Source: Candidatus Melainabacteria bacterium
GTDB taxonomy: Bacteria > Cyanobacteriota > Vampirovibrionia > Obscuribacterales > Obscuribacteraceae
Reading direction: 5' to 3'
DNA: 64,000 nt
NCBI GenBank assembly: GCA_003151275.1
Contig: PLXC01000076.1
Span: 1-64,000 of the forward strand
Each line of letters begins with the position of its first letter. The first letter of the stretch is position 1. Positions 36,651 to 45,146 of this stretch are shown here, one piece after another. The position numbers and the translations under genes were made by a program. The notes under the pieces were generated by a model, which saw nothing but the letters and a program-made list of their open reading frames with translations, ran no database searches and had not been told where the DNA came from.

Positions 36651-36878
36651 TTAGCCATTTTCACGAATAATCTTTTCGTATAAAGCTTCAAGAATATATT
36701 GATGTCGACTTGGTCTTGGCTTGCGTTTCGACCTGGTCTGATCAATTTCTTCAAGTAACTCTTTTGGCAAACGTAACTTAACAGGCTGAATGTCTACTAT
36801 CGATTCAACTTGTTGGACTTGTGGCTGGGCGGCACTAATAAAGTCGTCGACTGTTTTCGGTCTGGGTGCTACTGACAT
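36651..36878 (-). CDS. RHH-type partition partner (ParG/CopG-like)
   Basis: 75 residues. The C-terminal half VKLRLPKELLEEIDQTRSKR then PSRHQYILEALYEKII is a ribbon-helix-helix DNA-binding domain. The N-terminal half is flexible and Gln/Val-rich, as in ParG-type proteins. It is 14 bases downstream of the ParA gene on the same strand. In such pairs the RHH protein binds the centromere-like site and represses the operon. Confidence 0.7.
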   Translation of the reverse strand: MSVAPRPKTVDDFISAAQPQVQQVESIVDIQPVKLRLPKELLEEIDQTRSKRKPRPSRHQYILEALYEKIIRENG

Positions 36879-36892
36879 ATTTTTAGCCTCAA

Positions 36893-37573
36893 TTAAACAG
36901 CAATAGGAAGTCGTTTTGATATCATCGCGAGATCATTTAGGCGGTCAAAAAGGTATTGCATCTCGGCACTTGCCTTAGTGTCGGCATGTTTTAGTTCGAC
37001 GGCGCCAAGTCCTTGAGAGGCAGCCGAGCGATAGGCCTTACGATTTCCCAAAGGAGCGTCTAGGTATTTGAGCCCTGGAATTGCGCGAGCAATGGCCACC
37101 GCCTCAACGTTGTCTGTGCCAACTGAATCGGCCCGGTTGAGGAAACAAACAGTCTGTAGCTTGTCGTTAAATGGTCGCGCCTCTTCAATGAGTGCAGCGA
37201 CCTTATCTAAGGTCCAAATATCAAAACTGGCTGGTAGGAATGGAATGACATATATGTCGGCTATAGAGAGAGCCGCTCTTTGACCGGCCGAATCTCGACC
37301 ACCTACATCAATGATCACGTGGTCGTATTTTTCAGCCAATCGCAGTCCTTCGCTGCGCACAGCCGTGCCGTGTAGCTTGACGCTTGTATATCCAGCACCC
37401 CCGACTTGCGCTCTCACCTCATTACGCAAAAGAGTGAAGTCGCTGGCCGACTCTTGATCATCAGCGTCGATTAACAAAACATCCGATCCTGATATGGAAA
37501 ATAGTACAGCCAGATTAGTTGCCAGCGTGGTTTTGCCCACACCACCTTTGATACCGCCACAAACTAAAATCAC
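36893..37573 (-). CDS. parA: ParA-type partition ATPase
   Basis: The GTG at 37,573 is chosen because it puts the Walker A at the N-terminus (MILVCGGIKGGVGKTTLATN) and has an AGGT upstream; the annotated TTG frame to 37,636 would start inside the operator. The deviant Walker A KGGVGKTT, the switch region LLIDADDQESASDF and DHVIIDVGGRDSAGQRAAL define a small ParA (type Ib-like, about 226 aa, no N-terminal HTH). It segregates DNA with the RHH partner and a nearby site. Unusual in a chromosome-like context, so it may be a relic of an integrated plasmid. Confidence 0.85.
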   Translation of the reverse strand: MILVCGGIKGGVGKTTLATNLAVLFSISGSDVLLIDADDQESASDFTLLRNEVRAQVGGAGYTSVKLHGTAVRSEGLRLAEKYDHVIIDVGGRDSAGQRAALSIADIYVIPFLPASFDIWTLDKVAALIEEARPFNDKLQTVCFLNRADSVGTDNVEAVAIARAIPGLKYLDAPLGNRKAYRSAASQGLGAVELKHADTKASAEMQYLFDRLNDLAMISKRLPIAV

Positions 37574-37616
37574 TTGGACCTGCTTTCTGTTGCAAAAAAC
37601 CTTTAGACACCTAATA

Positions 37617-37703
37617 TGATACCACAATGATTTCAATGTGGTATCAAAATAATTTCAAAATGATGCTTTATTCAAATTGATTTGATGTTGTTGTGATATC
37701 ACA
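37617..37703. promoter_or_regulatory. Palindromic operator/centromere-like sites upstream of parA
   Basis: A perfect ten-base inverted repeat TGATACCACA / TGTGGTATCA (37,617-37,646, ten-base spacer) lies just ahead of the parA start. A perfect 12-base palindrome TGTGATATCACA is at 37,692-37,703. Both contain the unit TGTGRTATCA. Such repeats upstream of parA-RHH operons usually bind the RHH protein as operator and partition site. Confidence 0.65.
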
Positions 37704-37880
37704 TTGAGTTCAATTGAAAGGACAATGGAGCGCCACTATTTACCCGCTTTTCTGCCGATTGGATATACTCACGGTTCGGTTTCGATATGCAGCAGGGTAA
37801 TAACGATAGATCCGGAAACTAAATTATTGACTGTGGAATTACACAGTACTAGTTGACCTGAGTGCAGCTAAAGTCAATTT

Positions 37881-38843
37881 GTGATGAGACGAAAACGGTG
37901 TCAGGCATCTCAGCGCTGGGTCGTCCAAACAGATCTTGTTTTCTTTCATCACAACCTTTTAAGCGAGGCAAAAAACGTGGAAAGACAAGAAGCAGATGTT
38001 CAAAGAATCGGACGAGAACTCAATATTGTTTGTGGCGGCATTGCCCAAGGCGCTCTCGACGAGGCCTGGAAGCGCTCAAAGAATCCCGTAGGTTTGTGTG
38101 GAACAGTAGCAAAGGATGCCTTGATTGGAGCAGGAACTTCTGCCGTCTGCATGATCGCTCCTGAGATAGTCTTACCTGTCGTTGCTATTACAACAGCAGC
38201 CGTAATTCTCGAAAATCCAAACGTTCTAAAACGGACCTGGGATAGAAATGGTCGAATAAACGATGCTTGCAAAATAGCTTCGAGCGACCCGACCAAAGAG
38301 AACTTAGCCAAAGATATGGTGGCAAAGGAGTTCGGCAAGCCTTTCTTCGACAACGCGCTTGGTGGTGTTTGTGGCGGACTGGGGATGATTGCCGGTGTAA
38401 GATTCGCCGAAGGTAAATTGGCACAAGTGGCTCAGGAAGCAATAGCTAATAAGAGGTTGGTCATGTCTGATTTAGGAAACGGCACCCTGCAAACACGAAT
38501 TGGCAATAGTCTGGTGACAACTAGAGAAGATGGAACAGTAATTAAACAGTTTGCTAGCGGTTTCATTGAAAGACACATCCCGATGAGCTCTGGCAAATAC
38601 ATGGTGACTGAGCGTTCCCCGAATGGAACTTTGACGACTATTCTGCCAGAGGGAACCAGGCTGGTCGAGAGTCCAACAGGCAGGGTCTATAGCTTTGAAC
38701 CAGACGGCTCGTATGAGGTGATGAAACAGACCGGTTTGAAAATGAGCGTGGCTACAAATGGTGAGCGCACATTTGTTCACCCGAGCGGTGTTGCCACCAG
38801 ATATAGTGCGAGTGGAAAAGAACGGTTTTTATCTGCTGAATAA
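37881..38843 (+). CDS. Hypothetical protein with hydrophobic middle and repeated beta C-terminus
   Basis: About 320 residues from a GTG/ATG pair with no clear ribosome site, so the start is unsure. Residues 75-110 include a hydrophobic Gly/Ala stretch (LIGAGTSAVCMIAPEIVLPV). From residue 195 the protein has short repeated strand-turn units (NGTLQTRIGNSLVTTREDGT; GKYMVTERSPNGTLTTILPE) like those of RHS/wall-associated proteins. No family is recognised. Divergent from parA. Confidence 0.55.
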   Translation: MMRRKRCQASQRWVVQTDLVFFHHNLLSEAKNVERQEADVQRIGRELNIVCGGIAQGALDEAWKRSKNPVGLCGTVAKDALIGAGTSAVCMIAPEIVLPVVAITTAAVILENPNVLKRTWDRNGRINDACKIASSDPTKENLAKDMVAKEFGKPFFDNALGGVCGGLGMIAGVRFAEGKLAQVAQEAIANKRLVMSDLGNGTLQTRIGNSLVTTREDGTVIKQFASGFIERHIPMSSGKYMVTERSPNGTLTTILPEGTRLVESPTGRVYSFEPDGSYEVMKQTGLKMSVATNGERTFVHPSGVATRYSASGKERFLSAE

Positions 38844-38987
38844 TTGAGTCACGATCATGCAAATGATTGCCTTGAGCCAATCTTTAGCTTTTGCGTTCAA
38901 GCGATTAAAACATAAAGGACATTATATGACGCCTTTAAAAATCGGCAGGAGGTTGCAAATGTGAGAGTTGCACGTTGAAGGAATAGC

Positions 38988-40676
38988 TTATGTCATCAAG
39001 TCATGCTCTCTTAAGCTATCCTGGATCTTTTGCATAGCTACGTCAGTTAACTTTCCGGCTCCGCCAAATTGAAGCACGATTTTTGCTAACCACTTCAATG
39101 GCACAGAAGGTAGAGTATCGGCCAGTCTTTGTGCCACTGCACCAATGCGAGCTCCAATCACCACCCTCAGTTTGTTAATGTCATTTGTGCTTTTACGCGG
39201 CCAGAATGGACGAGGCACTTCCGCTCTGGCTGTGCCAAAAAGCGGAATTATAGGCAGATGCGGCCCTGTAGGGTCAGCGACCGCTAAAGTGGTACGCAAT
39301 TGATTGGGCCATTCGGTAAAGAGCGGATTCTCTTCTGGAAGCGCAAAACTTGTTTCCAGAAAACGTTGGCAGTTGCGACGGCCTAGTTGAAAGTCGTGAT
39401 CCCTAAAGTCTCTGAATAGAAATGCTCCGAAACCAAATAGGGTGGCACCAGATATGTCGATATGGCGAGGGTCTTCTTTGGGAAGCAGCGTCGCGCCATC
39501 TGAGGGTCCAATTAAAAATTCGCTGTACACTTCCTCGTCGGCAGCTAGTACCAACTCCTCCGTTTTGAAGCGCGCTTGCTCTAACCAGGCTCCCATTAAA
39601 CTGGCAGCCAAGTTTAGCAAGCTCAAGTTAGCCTTGTGGGGCTCAAGTTGAAAGTTTGTTGACACAGGAGGGTCGAAACCCGGAAATGGAACAATCAACA
39701 AAAGCCCCTTATCTGCTAAGTCCCCGCGTCGTTCAAGACGCATGCAAGCACCGCCCATCAACTTTTCGCGAGCCAACTCGGTGGGCGCGTTATTCATCGT
39801 GCCACCATCCATAGTGAGAAATGAATAAGAGGTCGGTGTTTCTAGCCATACAGGCTCAATAGGCACAGCGTCGAAACACTTGTCACCTGATTGGGTACAT
39901 GCTGCTTTTGGAATACACCAATTGCGCGAAGAATAGTCACTGACGTCGCGGCTTGTTATTCGTGGTGCCAGTCCAATAGGGAACGCACCAGTCGCCTTGG
40001 CTGTCTCTTTCAATACTTCCCAGCCGTTGGCAATATTAGGTTCTAAGATAACGCCTGAGCCATTTTTGCCACTGGTGGTGAGATAGAATTCCCGATAGTC
40101 CGCATGAATTCGAATATTCAATCCATTTGTGCCAGGGGGATTGGTGCTAGTCACCATTTTGATTACATATGGAACGCCACCCATATTTGCAATTGATAGC
40201 CCGACTTGAAGTGGGTCGCTAAAGTAGCGGGGTCGCCTCGGTCCATATGGCTTGCTGATTGCGGCACTTGCAATGACATCGATGATTGACGAATTAAGAA
40301 GAGACGTAACAGGCGCAAGTTTGTCCGAATCAAGATCATCGATGCCACACAGTTGAGCGATATCAATTATGCCTACCCAAGCATCGTACAATCGATTACC
40401 TGAAGGTACTGGATATAACCAATCAGAGATGTGACAAGGATTGTCTCCAGTCATGGAGGTAAAGATAGCGGCAGACATACCTCCAGCCGATGCGCCCGTA
40501 ATTACTTTTATAGACACCTCATGAGGTGGCACCAAATTTTGGTCGATGCTTGGATCGTCTTTTGCTTTGTACCACTCTTCGAGCGCCTGAAGAAGAAAAT
40601 CCAACACACCAGCTTGATATGCCCCGCCCGATATTGCGCCAGCACAGACAAGTCCCACTTCAAAAGTTTTGGCCAT
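38988..40676 (-). CDS. Patatin-like phospholipase
   Basis: ATG at 40,676. Residues 7-27 (VGLVCAGAISGGAYQAGVLD) form the oxyanion-hole strand and loop. GASAGG near residue 65 is the GxSxG nucleophile elbow, and YSFLTMDGGTMNNAPTELA near 285 supplies the DGG Asp of the Ser-Asp dyad. It would release fatty acids from membrane lipids. The 560-residue length exceeds minimal patatins because of a C-terminal region of about 250 residues without recognised domain. No signal peptide. A truncated paralogue is at 11,161. Confidence 0.85.
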   Translation of the reverse strand: MAKTFEVGLVCAGAISGGAYQAGVLDFLLQALEEWYKAKDDPSIDQNLVPPHEVSIKVITGASAGGMSAAIFTSMTGDNPCHISDWLYPVPSGNRLYDAWVGIIDIAQLCGIDDLDSDKLAPVTSLLNSSIIDVIASAAISKPYGPRRPRYFSDPLQVGLSIANMGGVPYVIKMVTSTNPPGTNGLNIRIHADYREFYLTTSGKNGSGVILEPNIANGWEVLKETAKATGAFPIGLAPRITSRDVSDYSSRNWCIPKAACTQSGDKCFDAVPIEPVWLETPTSYSFLTMDGGTMNNAPTELAREKLMGGACMRLERRGDLADKGLLLIVPFPGFDPPVSTNFQLEPHKANLSLLNLAASLMGAWLEQARFKTEELVLAADEEVYSEFLIGPSDGATLLPKEDPRHIDISGATLFGFGAFLFRDFRDHDFQLGRRNCQRFLETSFALPEENPLFTEWPNQLRTTLAVADPTGPHLPIIPLFGTARAEVPRPFWPRKSTNDINKLRVVIGARIGAVAQRLADTLPSVPLKWLAKIVLQFGGAGKLTDVAMQKIQDSLREHDLMT

Positions 40677-41140
40677 CACTCATCTCAATTTCCATATACA
40701 CAACTGCTAAGTGATGATATGCCCAAACCGAACTAGCTTCTGTCTAGTTTTGCTACTGACATGCGGAATAATTTAGCCGCAAGAGCCTCTTACTGCCGAA
40801 GACAATTAAAGTTTGAGTCTGATTATGAGCGTAAGCGTGATCTGAGCATCACATTCATCTCGCTCTTAGCCTAATCTGCTAGTAAACAAAGCAAATATTT
40901 GAGAGTATTATCTGTCACGATCCTGATGAATAGCTGTTCGACGCAGCTTAAATTTTGCTTTTGTGGTATTGTAGTAGTGGCACATATGGTGTCGGTATTT
41001 TCCGCATAAACCAATTAATCGCTGCGATTATTGGTTACTTCCGTGCGGCTAGCGAGGTTAAAAATGGAGCACTCTATCAATGGTCAAGCATTTCAACACA
41101 AAAAAAGGGAGGCGAGCATCTCTCAGTGCTCGGAACATCT

Positions 41141-42733
41141 ATGCCGCAATTCGAACAATTCACAGTTCTGCCAGGAAGTACACGCCGAGTCCACTTTGGT
41201 CACCTCACAAAAGTATTAGACAAGACTCAAAATATTGAAATAACCATGCAGGTAAGGCGACGACAAGCTCTCGATGCCCTGTCCTTAACTGCAAAAAGGT
41301 CATTTTTGACCAGGCTGGAACTGGAGGAAGAATATGGTGCGTCACCTAAGGATTTAAGTGTCGTGCTGGCCTTTGCCGACCACTTCGGTTTAGAAGTAAC
41401 CGATCTGGATGCTGGCAAGAGACTGGTTTCATTGCGGGGTAGTACTGCAGCCATGCTTGGCGCTTTTAAGGTGCAAGTCTTCGAGTCTCAAAACAAGGGC
41501 GTATCTGTACGTAGCCGTCTCGGTCCAATTTTCATTCCCCTGGAACTACAGGACATTGTCACTGGAGTTTTTGGTCTAGATAATCGACCCCAGGCAATAT
41601 CACACTTGCGCTTTTCTTCCTCGCGCGCTCTTACACTAAAACCTGACGCATTTGACGGCAGTCAATTGGCTAGCATTTATAATTTCCCAGCTGGCGATGG
41701 TAAGGGACAGACAATTGCTCTAATTGAGCTAGGTGGTGGTTATCTAAATTCGGACATTGCTAAATACTTTGCCGCTCTCCATCTACCTCGTCCAACCGTT
41801 AACGCCGTGCCCGTAAATGGTGGCAATAATAATCCATTCGTCGACACAGGGGCAGATACGGAAGTCGCCCTTGACATTCAAATAGCCGGTGCGGTGGTCC
41901 CGATGGCAGACATCGTCGTCTACTTCGCCCCAAACGATGATCAAAGTTTCCTGAAAGCGATACTTGCGGCAATACACGATGAAATAAGCAAACCGACAAT
42001 TCTTTCAATTAGTTGGGGCGCAGCCGAGAGTGTTTGGACCGAACAACAAATGCTAGCTATGAATCAAGCATTTCAATCAGCGGCAGCGTTGGGCATTTCG
42101 ATATTTTGCGCAGCCGGTGACGACGGCGCGATTGACAATATTTATGATGGCAAAGTGCATGTTGACTTTCCCGCTTCAAGCCCCTTTGTGACTGCATGTG
42201 GTGGCACTACTCTAAATATCTCAAACTCTATTCGAGAAGAGATGGTTTGGAACAATGGAGATAGCGGCGCGACTGGTGGGGGCATAAGCGGCTTTTTCAG
42301 CATGCCTGAATATCAACAAGGTGTGCCAATGCCAAGCAATCTTGCCACCAACTTTCAAGGTCGTGGCTTGCCTGATGTGGCGGCAGTCGCAGACCCAAAT
42401 ACCGGTTATGCTGTTCTTGTGCATGGACAATGGTCAATTGTGGGTGGCACGAGTGCAGTGGCGCCCTTGTATGCAGGGCTCCTGGCACGAATCAATGCTC
42501 GGGTCCCGAAGCCGGCTGGATTTATCAATCCCGCTGTTTATCAAGCGAAAGATGGCTCTAAATTTAACGATATTGTCAGTGGCAACAACTCGCTCGACCA
42601 AGTTCAAGGCTACACTTCGTCGGCTGGTTGGGATGCAGTAACTGGTTGGGGCACACCCAACGGGACAAGCTTATTGCAGTTGTTTTTAAACTCTCCTGGA
42701 CCGACTAGCAATGAGCTCCCGAAATCTGCTTGA
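41141..42733 (+). CDS. Sedolisin (S53) serine-carboxyl protease with propeptide
   Basis: Start uncertain. The ATG at 41,141 (MPQFEQFTVLPGS) gives the usual beginning of the activation propeptide; an in-frame GTG at 41,126 and a longer frame from 40,955 also exist. The propeptide runs to about residue 160 (VFGLDNRPQAISHLR). The catalytic domain shows GADTEVALDIQIAG with the Glu-Asp pair, TILSISWGAAESVWT, and GGTSAVAPLYAGLLARIN with the Ser. The calcium site is FNDIVSGNN near the end. These kumamolisin-like enzymes are acid endopeptidases. No signal peptide is seen, so export, if any, is by another route. Confidence 0.85.
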   Translation: MPQFEQFTVLPGSTRRVHFGHLTKVLDKTQNIEITMQVRRRQALDALSLTAKRSFLTRLELEEEYGASPKDLSVVLAFADHFGLEVTDLDAGKRLVSLRGSTAAMLGAFKVQVFESQNKGVSVRSRLGPIFIPLELQDIVTGVFGLDNRPQAISHLRFSSSRALTLKPDAFDGSQLASIYNFPAGDGKGQTIALIELGGGYLNSDIAKYFAALHLPRPTVNAVPVNGGNNNPFVDTGADTEVALDIQIAGAVVPMADIVVYFAPNDDQSFLKAILAAIHDEISKPTILSISWGAAESVWTEQQMLAMNQAFQSAAALGISIFCAAGDDGAIDNIYDGKVHVDFPASSPFVTACGGTTLNISNSIREEMVWNNGDSGATGGGISGFFSMPEYQQGVPMPSNLATNFQGRGLPDVAAVADPNTGYAVLVHGQWSIVGGTSAVAPLYAGLLARINARVPKPAGFINPAVYQAKDGSKFNDIVSGNNSLDQVQGYTSSAGWDAVTGWGTPNGTSLLQLFLNSPGPTSNELPKSA

Positions 42734-42760
42734 AACTAAACAGCCAGCTCGAAAATCGCT

Positions 42761-43120
42761 CTAGTACCAAAATGGCAGAAACTGCTTTTGTACTTTGGTG
42801 TTTTCTTTTTGTGGCGAATTTCCGATCCGATGACTTGGGTTTTTTCGAGCTGTAATCGTGGCGATTCCAACGGCCGTGGCGTAAATTTGAAATGCTTTCA
42901 CTATGCAGACGAGCCAATCAATAAGCTCGCCGTGAGCAGCCGCCAGGGTCAAGCCTATAGAAATCAGACAAGAGATCCAGAGACCAAACCAACGTGGGTT
43001 CCAATCAAACACATATTGAGCGACGTTGGCCACAAACATTACTGCCAAAGATGATCCAGTCAGCGTGCCAAGTGTTGCGACATCGATAAATTGGTCATTT
43101 GGTAAGTCTGTAAAATTCAT
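42761..43120 (-). CDS. Small multi-pass membrane protein
   Basis: 119 residues with three hydrophobic segments: LGTLTGSSLAVMFVANVAQY, GLWISCLISIGLTLAAAHGE, and LVCIVKAFQIYATAVGIATI. The tail is basic and polar. This layout suits a holin-like or phage-derived membrane protein, but no family is recognised. It follows the 43,140 gene by 19 bases on the same strand and is convergent with the sedolisin gene. Confidence 0.6.
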   Translation of the reverse strand: MNFTDLPNDQFIDVATLGTLTGSSLAVMFVANVAQYVFDWNPRWFGLWISCLISIGLTLAAAHGELIDWLVCIVKAFQIYATAVGIATITARKNPSHRIGNSPQKENTKVQKQFLPFWY

Positions 43121-43139
43121 TACTTTACTTTGCCACTAT

Positions 43140-43601
43140 TTAGGCGGCGTGAATTATGCATTGGTCTAAGGCGTCGCTGCTGAAGTCTACGTCTAGTTTG
43201 TATTGATTGGCGTCAAGCTCTTGCAACGTTGCTTTAAAAAATAGGGCGCCGCCGGCGATTGTATTTTCTGCTGAAAATAAAAGAGTCAAGGAATTGGGGA
43301 AAGAAAGGTACGTCCCCATCACTTCAGGCGGGACTGAAACAGTGAGCAAATTTTGTTTAAACGTTATGGCGGTGCCATCATTTTCGAAGTTGCCGCCATT
43401 GTCTGAAGTTTTTGTAAAACTAATAGTGCTGCGCTGGCTAATTTCTGAACGCTGCAGTTGATCAAGGGCTAGACCAAAGAGGTCCGCAATATCGAGCACG
43501 GACAGCGTGCCTGCACCGGCTGTATGCAAAGTATATAAGCGGGCAATTAAGGACATTACGTTATCGTGAATCCCCGGCATCAATTGACATTTTCTAGACA
43601 T
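43140..43601 (-). CDS. Hypothetical protein, 153 aa
   Basis: A short N-terminal helix region (HDNVMSLIARLYTLHTAGAG) is followed by a beta-rich domain (ENDGTAITFKQNLLTVSVPP; NSLTLLFSAENTIAGGALFF). No signal peptide. It is the first gene of a pair with the small membrane protein. No family. Confidence 0.55.
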   Translation of the reverse strand: MSRKCQLMPGIHDNVMSLIARLYTLHTAGAGTLSVLDIADLFGLALDQLQRSEISQRSTISFTKTSDNGGNFENDGTAITFKQNLLTVSVPPEVMGTYLSFPNSLTLLFSAENTIAGGALFFKATLQELDANQYKLDVDFSSDALDQCIIHAA

Positions 43602-43868
43602 AAGCTTTTACCAATAAATAAGCAGTGGCGCTTCTAGCGACACCGCAGGCGGTGATCCTTTGTTGACATTATTATAGCATAAAACCAAACTGTGCGCTTG
43701 TTAAAGCTGCTTCCTATGCGCTTCTTGCTCATATGCGTGATCGTAGTCAATTCTCTATTTTGTTTGGCACTAGATTTACGGTGGCGCTGTCTTGTGAAAT
43801 ACCGTTTTCAGACAACCGCGCTGCAAAAATACGCCAAAAACGCATCTGAGAATTCCTGGGCAGCGCAC

Positions 43869-43902
43869 GCGCAAGTGCGGTGACTGGGTGGTGCACTTGC
43901 GC
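43869..43902 (+). repeat. Hairpin with the same conserved loop as copies 1 and 2
   Basis: Perfect ten-base arms GCGCAAGTGC / GCACTTGCGC with a 14-base loop GGTGACTGGGTGGT. The loop shares GACTGGGTGGT with copy 1 (11,630) and nearly with copy 2 (32,975), while the arms are different sequences. The surrounding 43,602-44,086 has no convincing gene. Confidence 0.55.
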
Positions 43903-44086
43903 GCATACGACTAGAAATTGCTAGCCTTGAGCATTTCTTTGCAAGGGGTGCTGGGGCGAGTTTAAACTTCCGGCACAACGAGCAGACGACTTGCATACCA
44001 CTAGATCCACCGTCTGTGATGCAGCCCGACACTTATCCTGTGCCTAATCTACGGTCAAATCCAACCAGGCTGCCCTGTGTAGGGAT

Positions 44087-44701
44087 TTATTTGATCTGTA
44101 AGTAAGGCGAAAAATCTTTGCACGTATTTAATGCTGCTGTAATGAACCTCGCGTATTCTTCATCAGTCGCCGTACAAACGACCTGCGTCTGGTCGAAATC
44201 AAGCCACTCGAATACCTCAAATGTCAAAAAATTGTCCTGCGTACCCATGACAAAGCGATGTGGGCTGTCAACTACGTGCTGATCCTGGTCGGTATTGCTT
44301 TTGGGAATTGCGCAATGTCTTATCCGCTTGCCTATCATGATCTCATCTCCTATTTGTTTGTCCACTCCCATAAGTAGAAGCTCTAATAAGCGCTTGCCCA
44401 CCCGTTCTAGTGTGATAACGGCTTGTGTTTCTTTTTTTGAGTACGATTAAATCCAGTGTGGTGTTGAGGATAGACACAGCCAACCTCAGAGATGCGCCAC
44501 TTATCTTTAGCCTTAACACGCGCCCAACTGATTTCTCAGCGAACCTATAAAAGTTTGGCGACATTGGTAGAGCCACAGTGGGACCAACTTCCTCGTTTCC
44601 ATTTCTTGTGAACCACAAAGCATTTTTTCAATTTGACTAACAGTCATATAGGCGTAATCACCGTATTGTGCATCGATAAGAAAAGAACCATTTTCTCTCA
44701 T
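44087..44701 (-). pseudogene. Frameshifted gene of unknown family
   Basis: From an ATG at 44,701 the frame gives MRENGSFLIDAQYGDYAYMT then QTFIGSLRNQLGAC and stops. A neighbouring frame continues VKAKDKWRISEVGCVYPQHH, and a third continues ETQAVITLERVGKRLLELLL then GDEIMIGKRIRHCAI and FEVFEWLDFDQTQVVCTATD to the end. Two frameshifts would join them into about 200 residues. The last part, from a GTG at 44,401, could be translated alone. No family is recognised. Confidence 0.45.
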
Positions 44702-44721
44702 CTCCTAAGCTCAGGATAGGT

Positions 44722-45108
44722 TCAGAATCGTCCGCGTGCTAGAACGCCAATAATAATCAATGCCACGTAGGATGCAACAGAAATGCACAACCATCCTCCT
44801 GCGCTTAAAAATGTGCTGCATCCATTTGATTTAACTTCTATGTCAAAAAAAGAAGATAGGCGCATAAACTTGTGAACGAGGTATTGCCCTGCACCGATAA
44901 AACACAGAACAAAACCTAAAATGACTGAGGCTAACAATGTTCCCGTCAGCATATATGGGAGCAAAAGCTTGACAGAGGGTGCGACAAATACAAAGCAAAC
45001 TAAGACTGCAAGTACAAAGAGTCCGAAAAACCATGCAATTTGGGTTTTTAACATTCTGTTCGACATGAATTTTTTTAGCGCAAGGACCCGGACAGTTCTC
45101 ATTATCAT
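44722..45108 (-). CDS. Small multi-pass membrane protein downstream of the orphan RHS tip
   Basis: About 128 residues, or fewer if a later Met is used. Three hydrophobic segments: IAWFFGLFVLAVLVCFVFVA, LLPYMLTGTLLASVILGFVL, and WLCISVASYVALIIIGVLAR. It is 38 bases downstream of the orphan RHS C-terminus on the same strand, the position in which RHS immunity genes usually lie. That role is inference only. Confidence 0.5.
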   Translation of the reverse strand: MIMRTVRVLALKKFMSNRMLKTQIAWFFGLFVLAVLVCFVFVAPSVKLLLPYMLTGTLLASVILGFVLCFIGAGQYLVHKFMRLSSFFDIEVKSNGCSTFLSAGGWLCISVASYVALIIIGVLARGRF

Positions 45109-45146
45109 TTAACCTTGCTTCTAGTGTATCAGGCGCACCTAACTGA

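Noticed and set aside
43692..43883. Short plus frame upstream of hairpin 3
   Set aside because: It has a membrane-like start but no ribosome site, and its end is created by the hairpin arm sequence.
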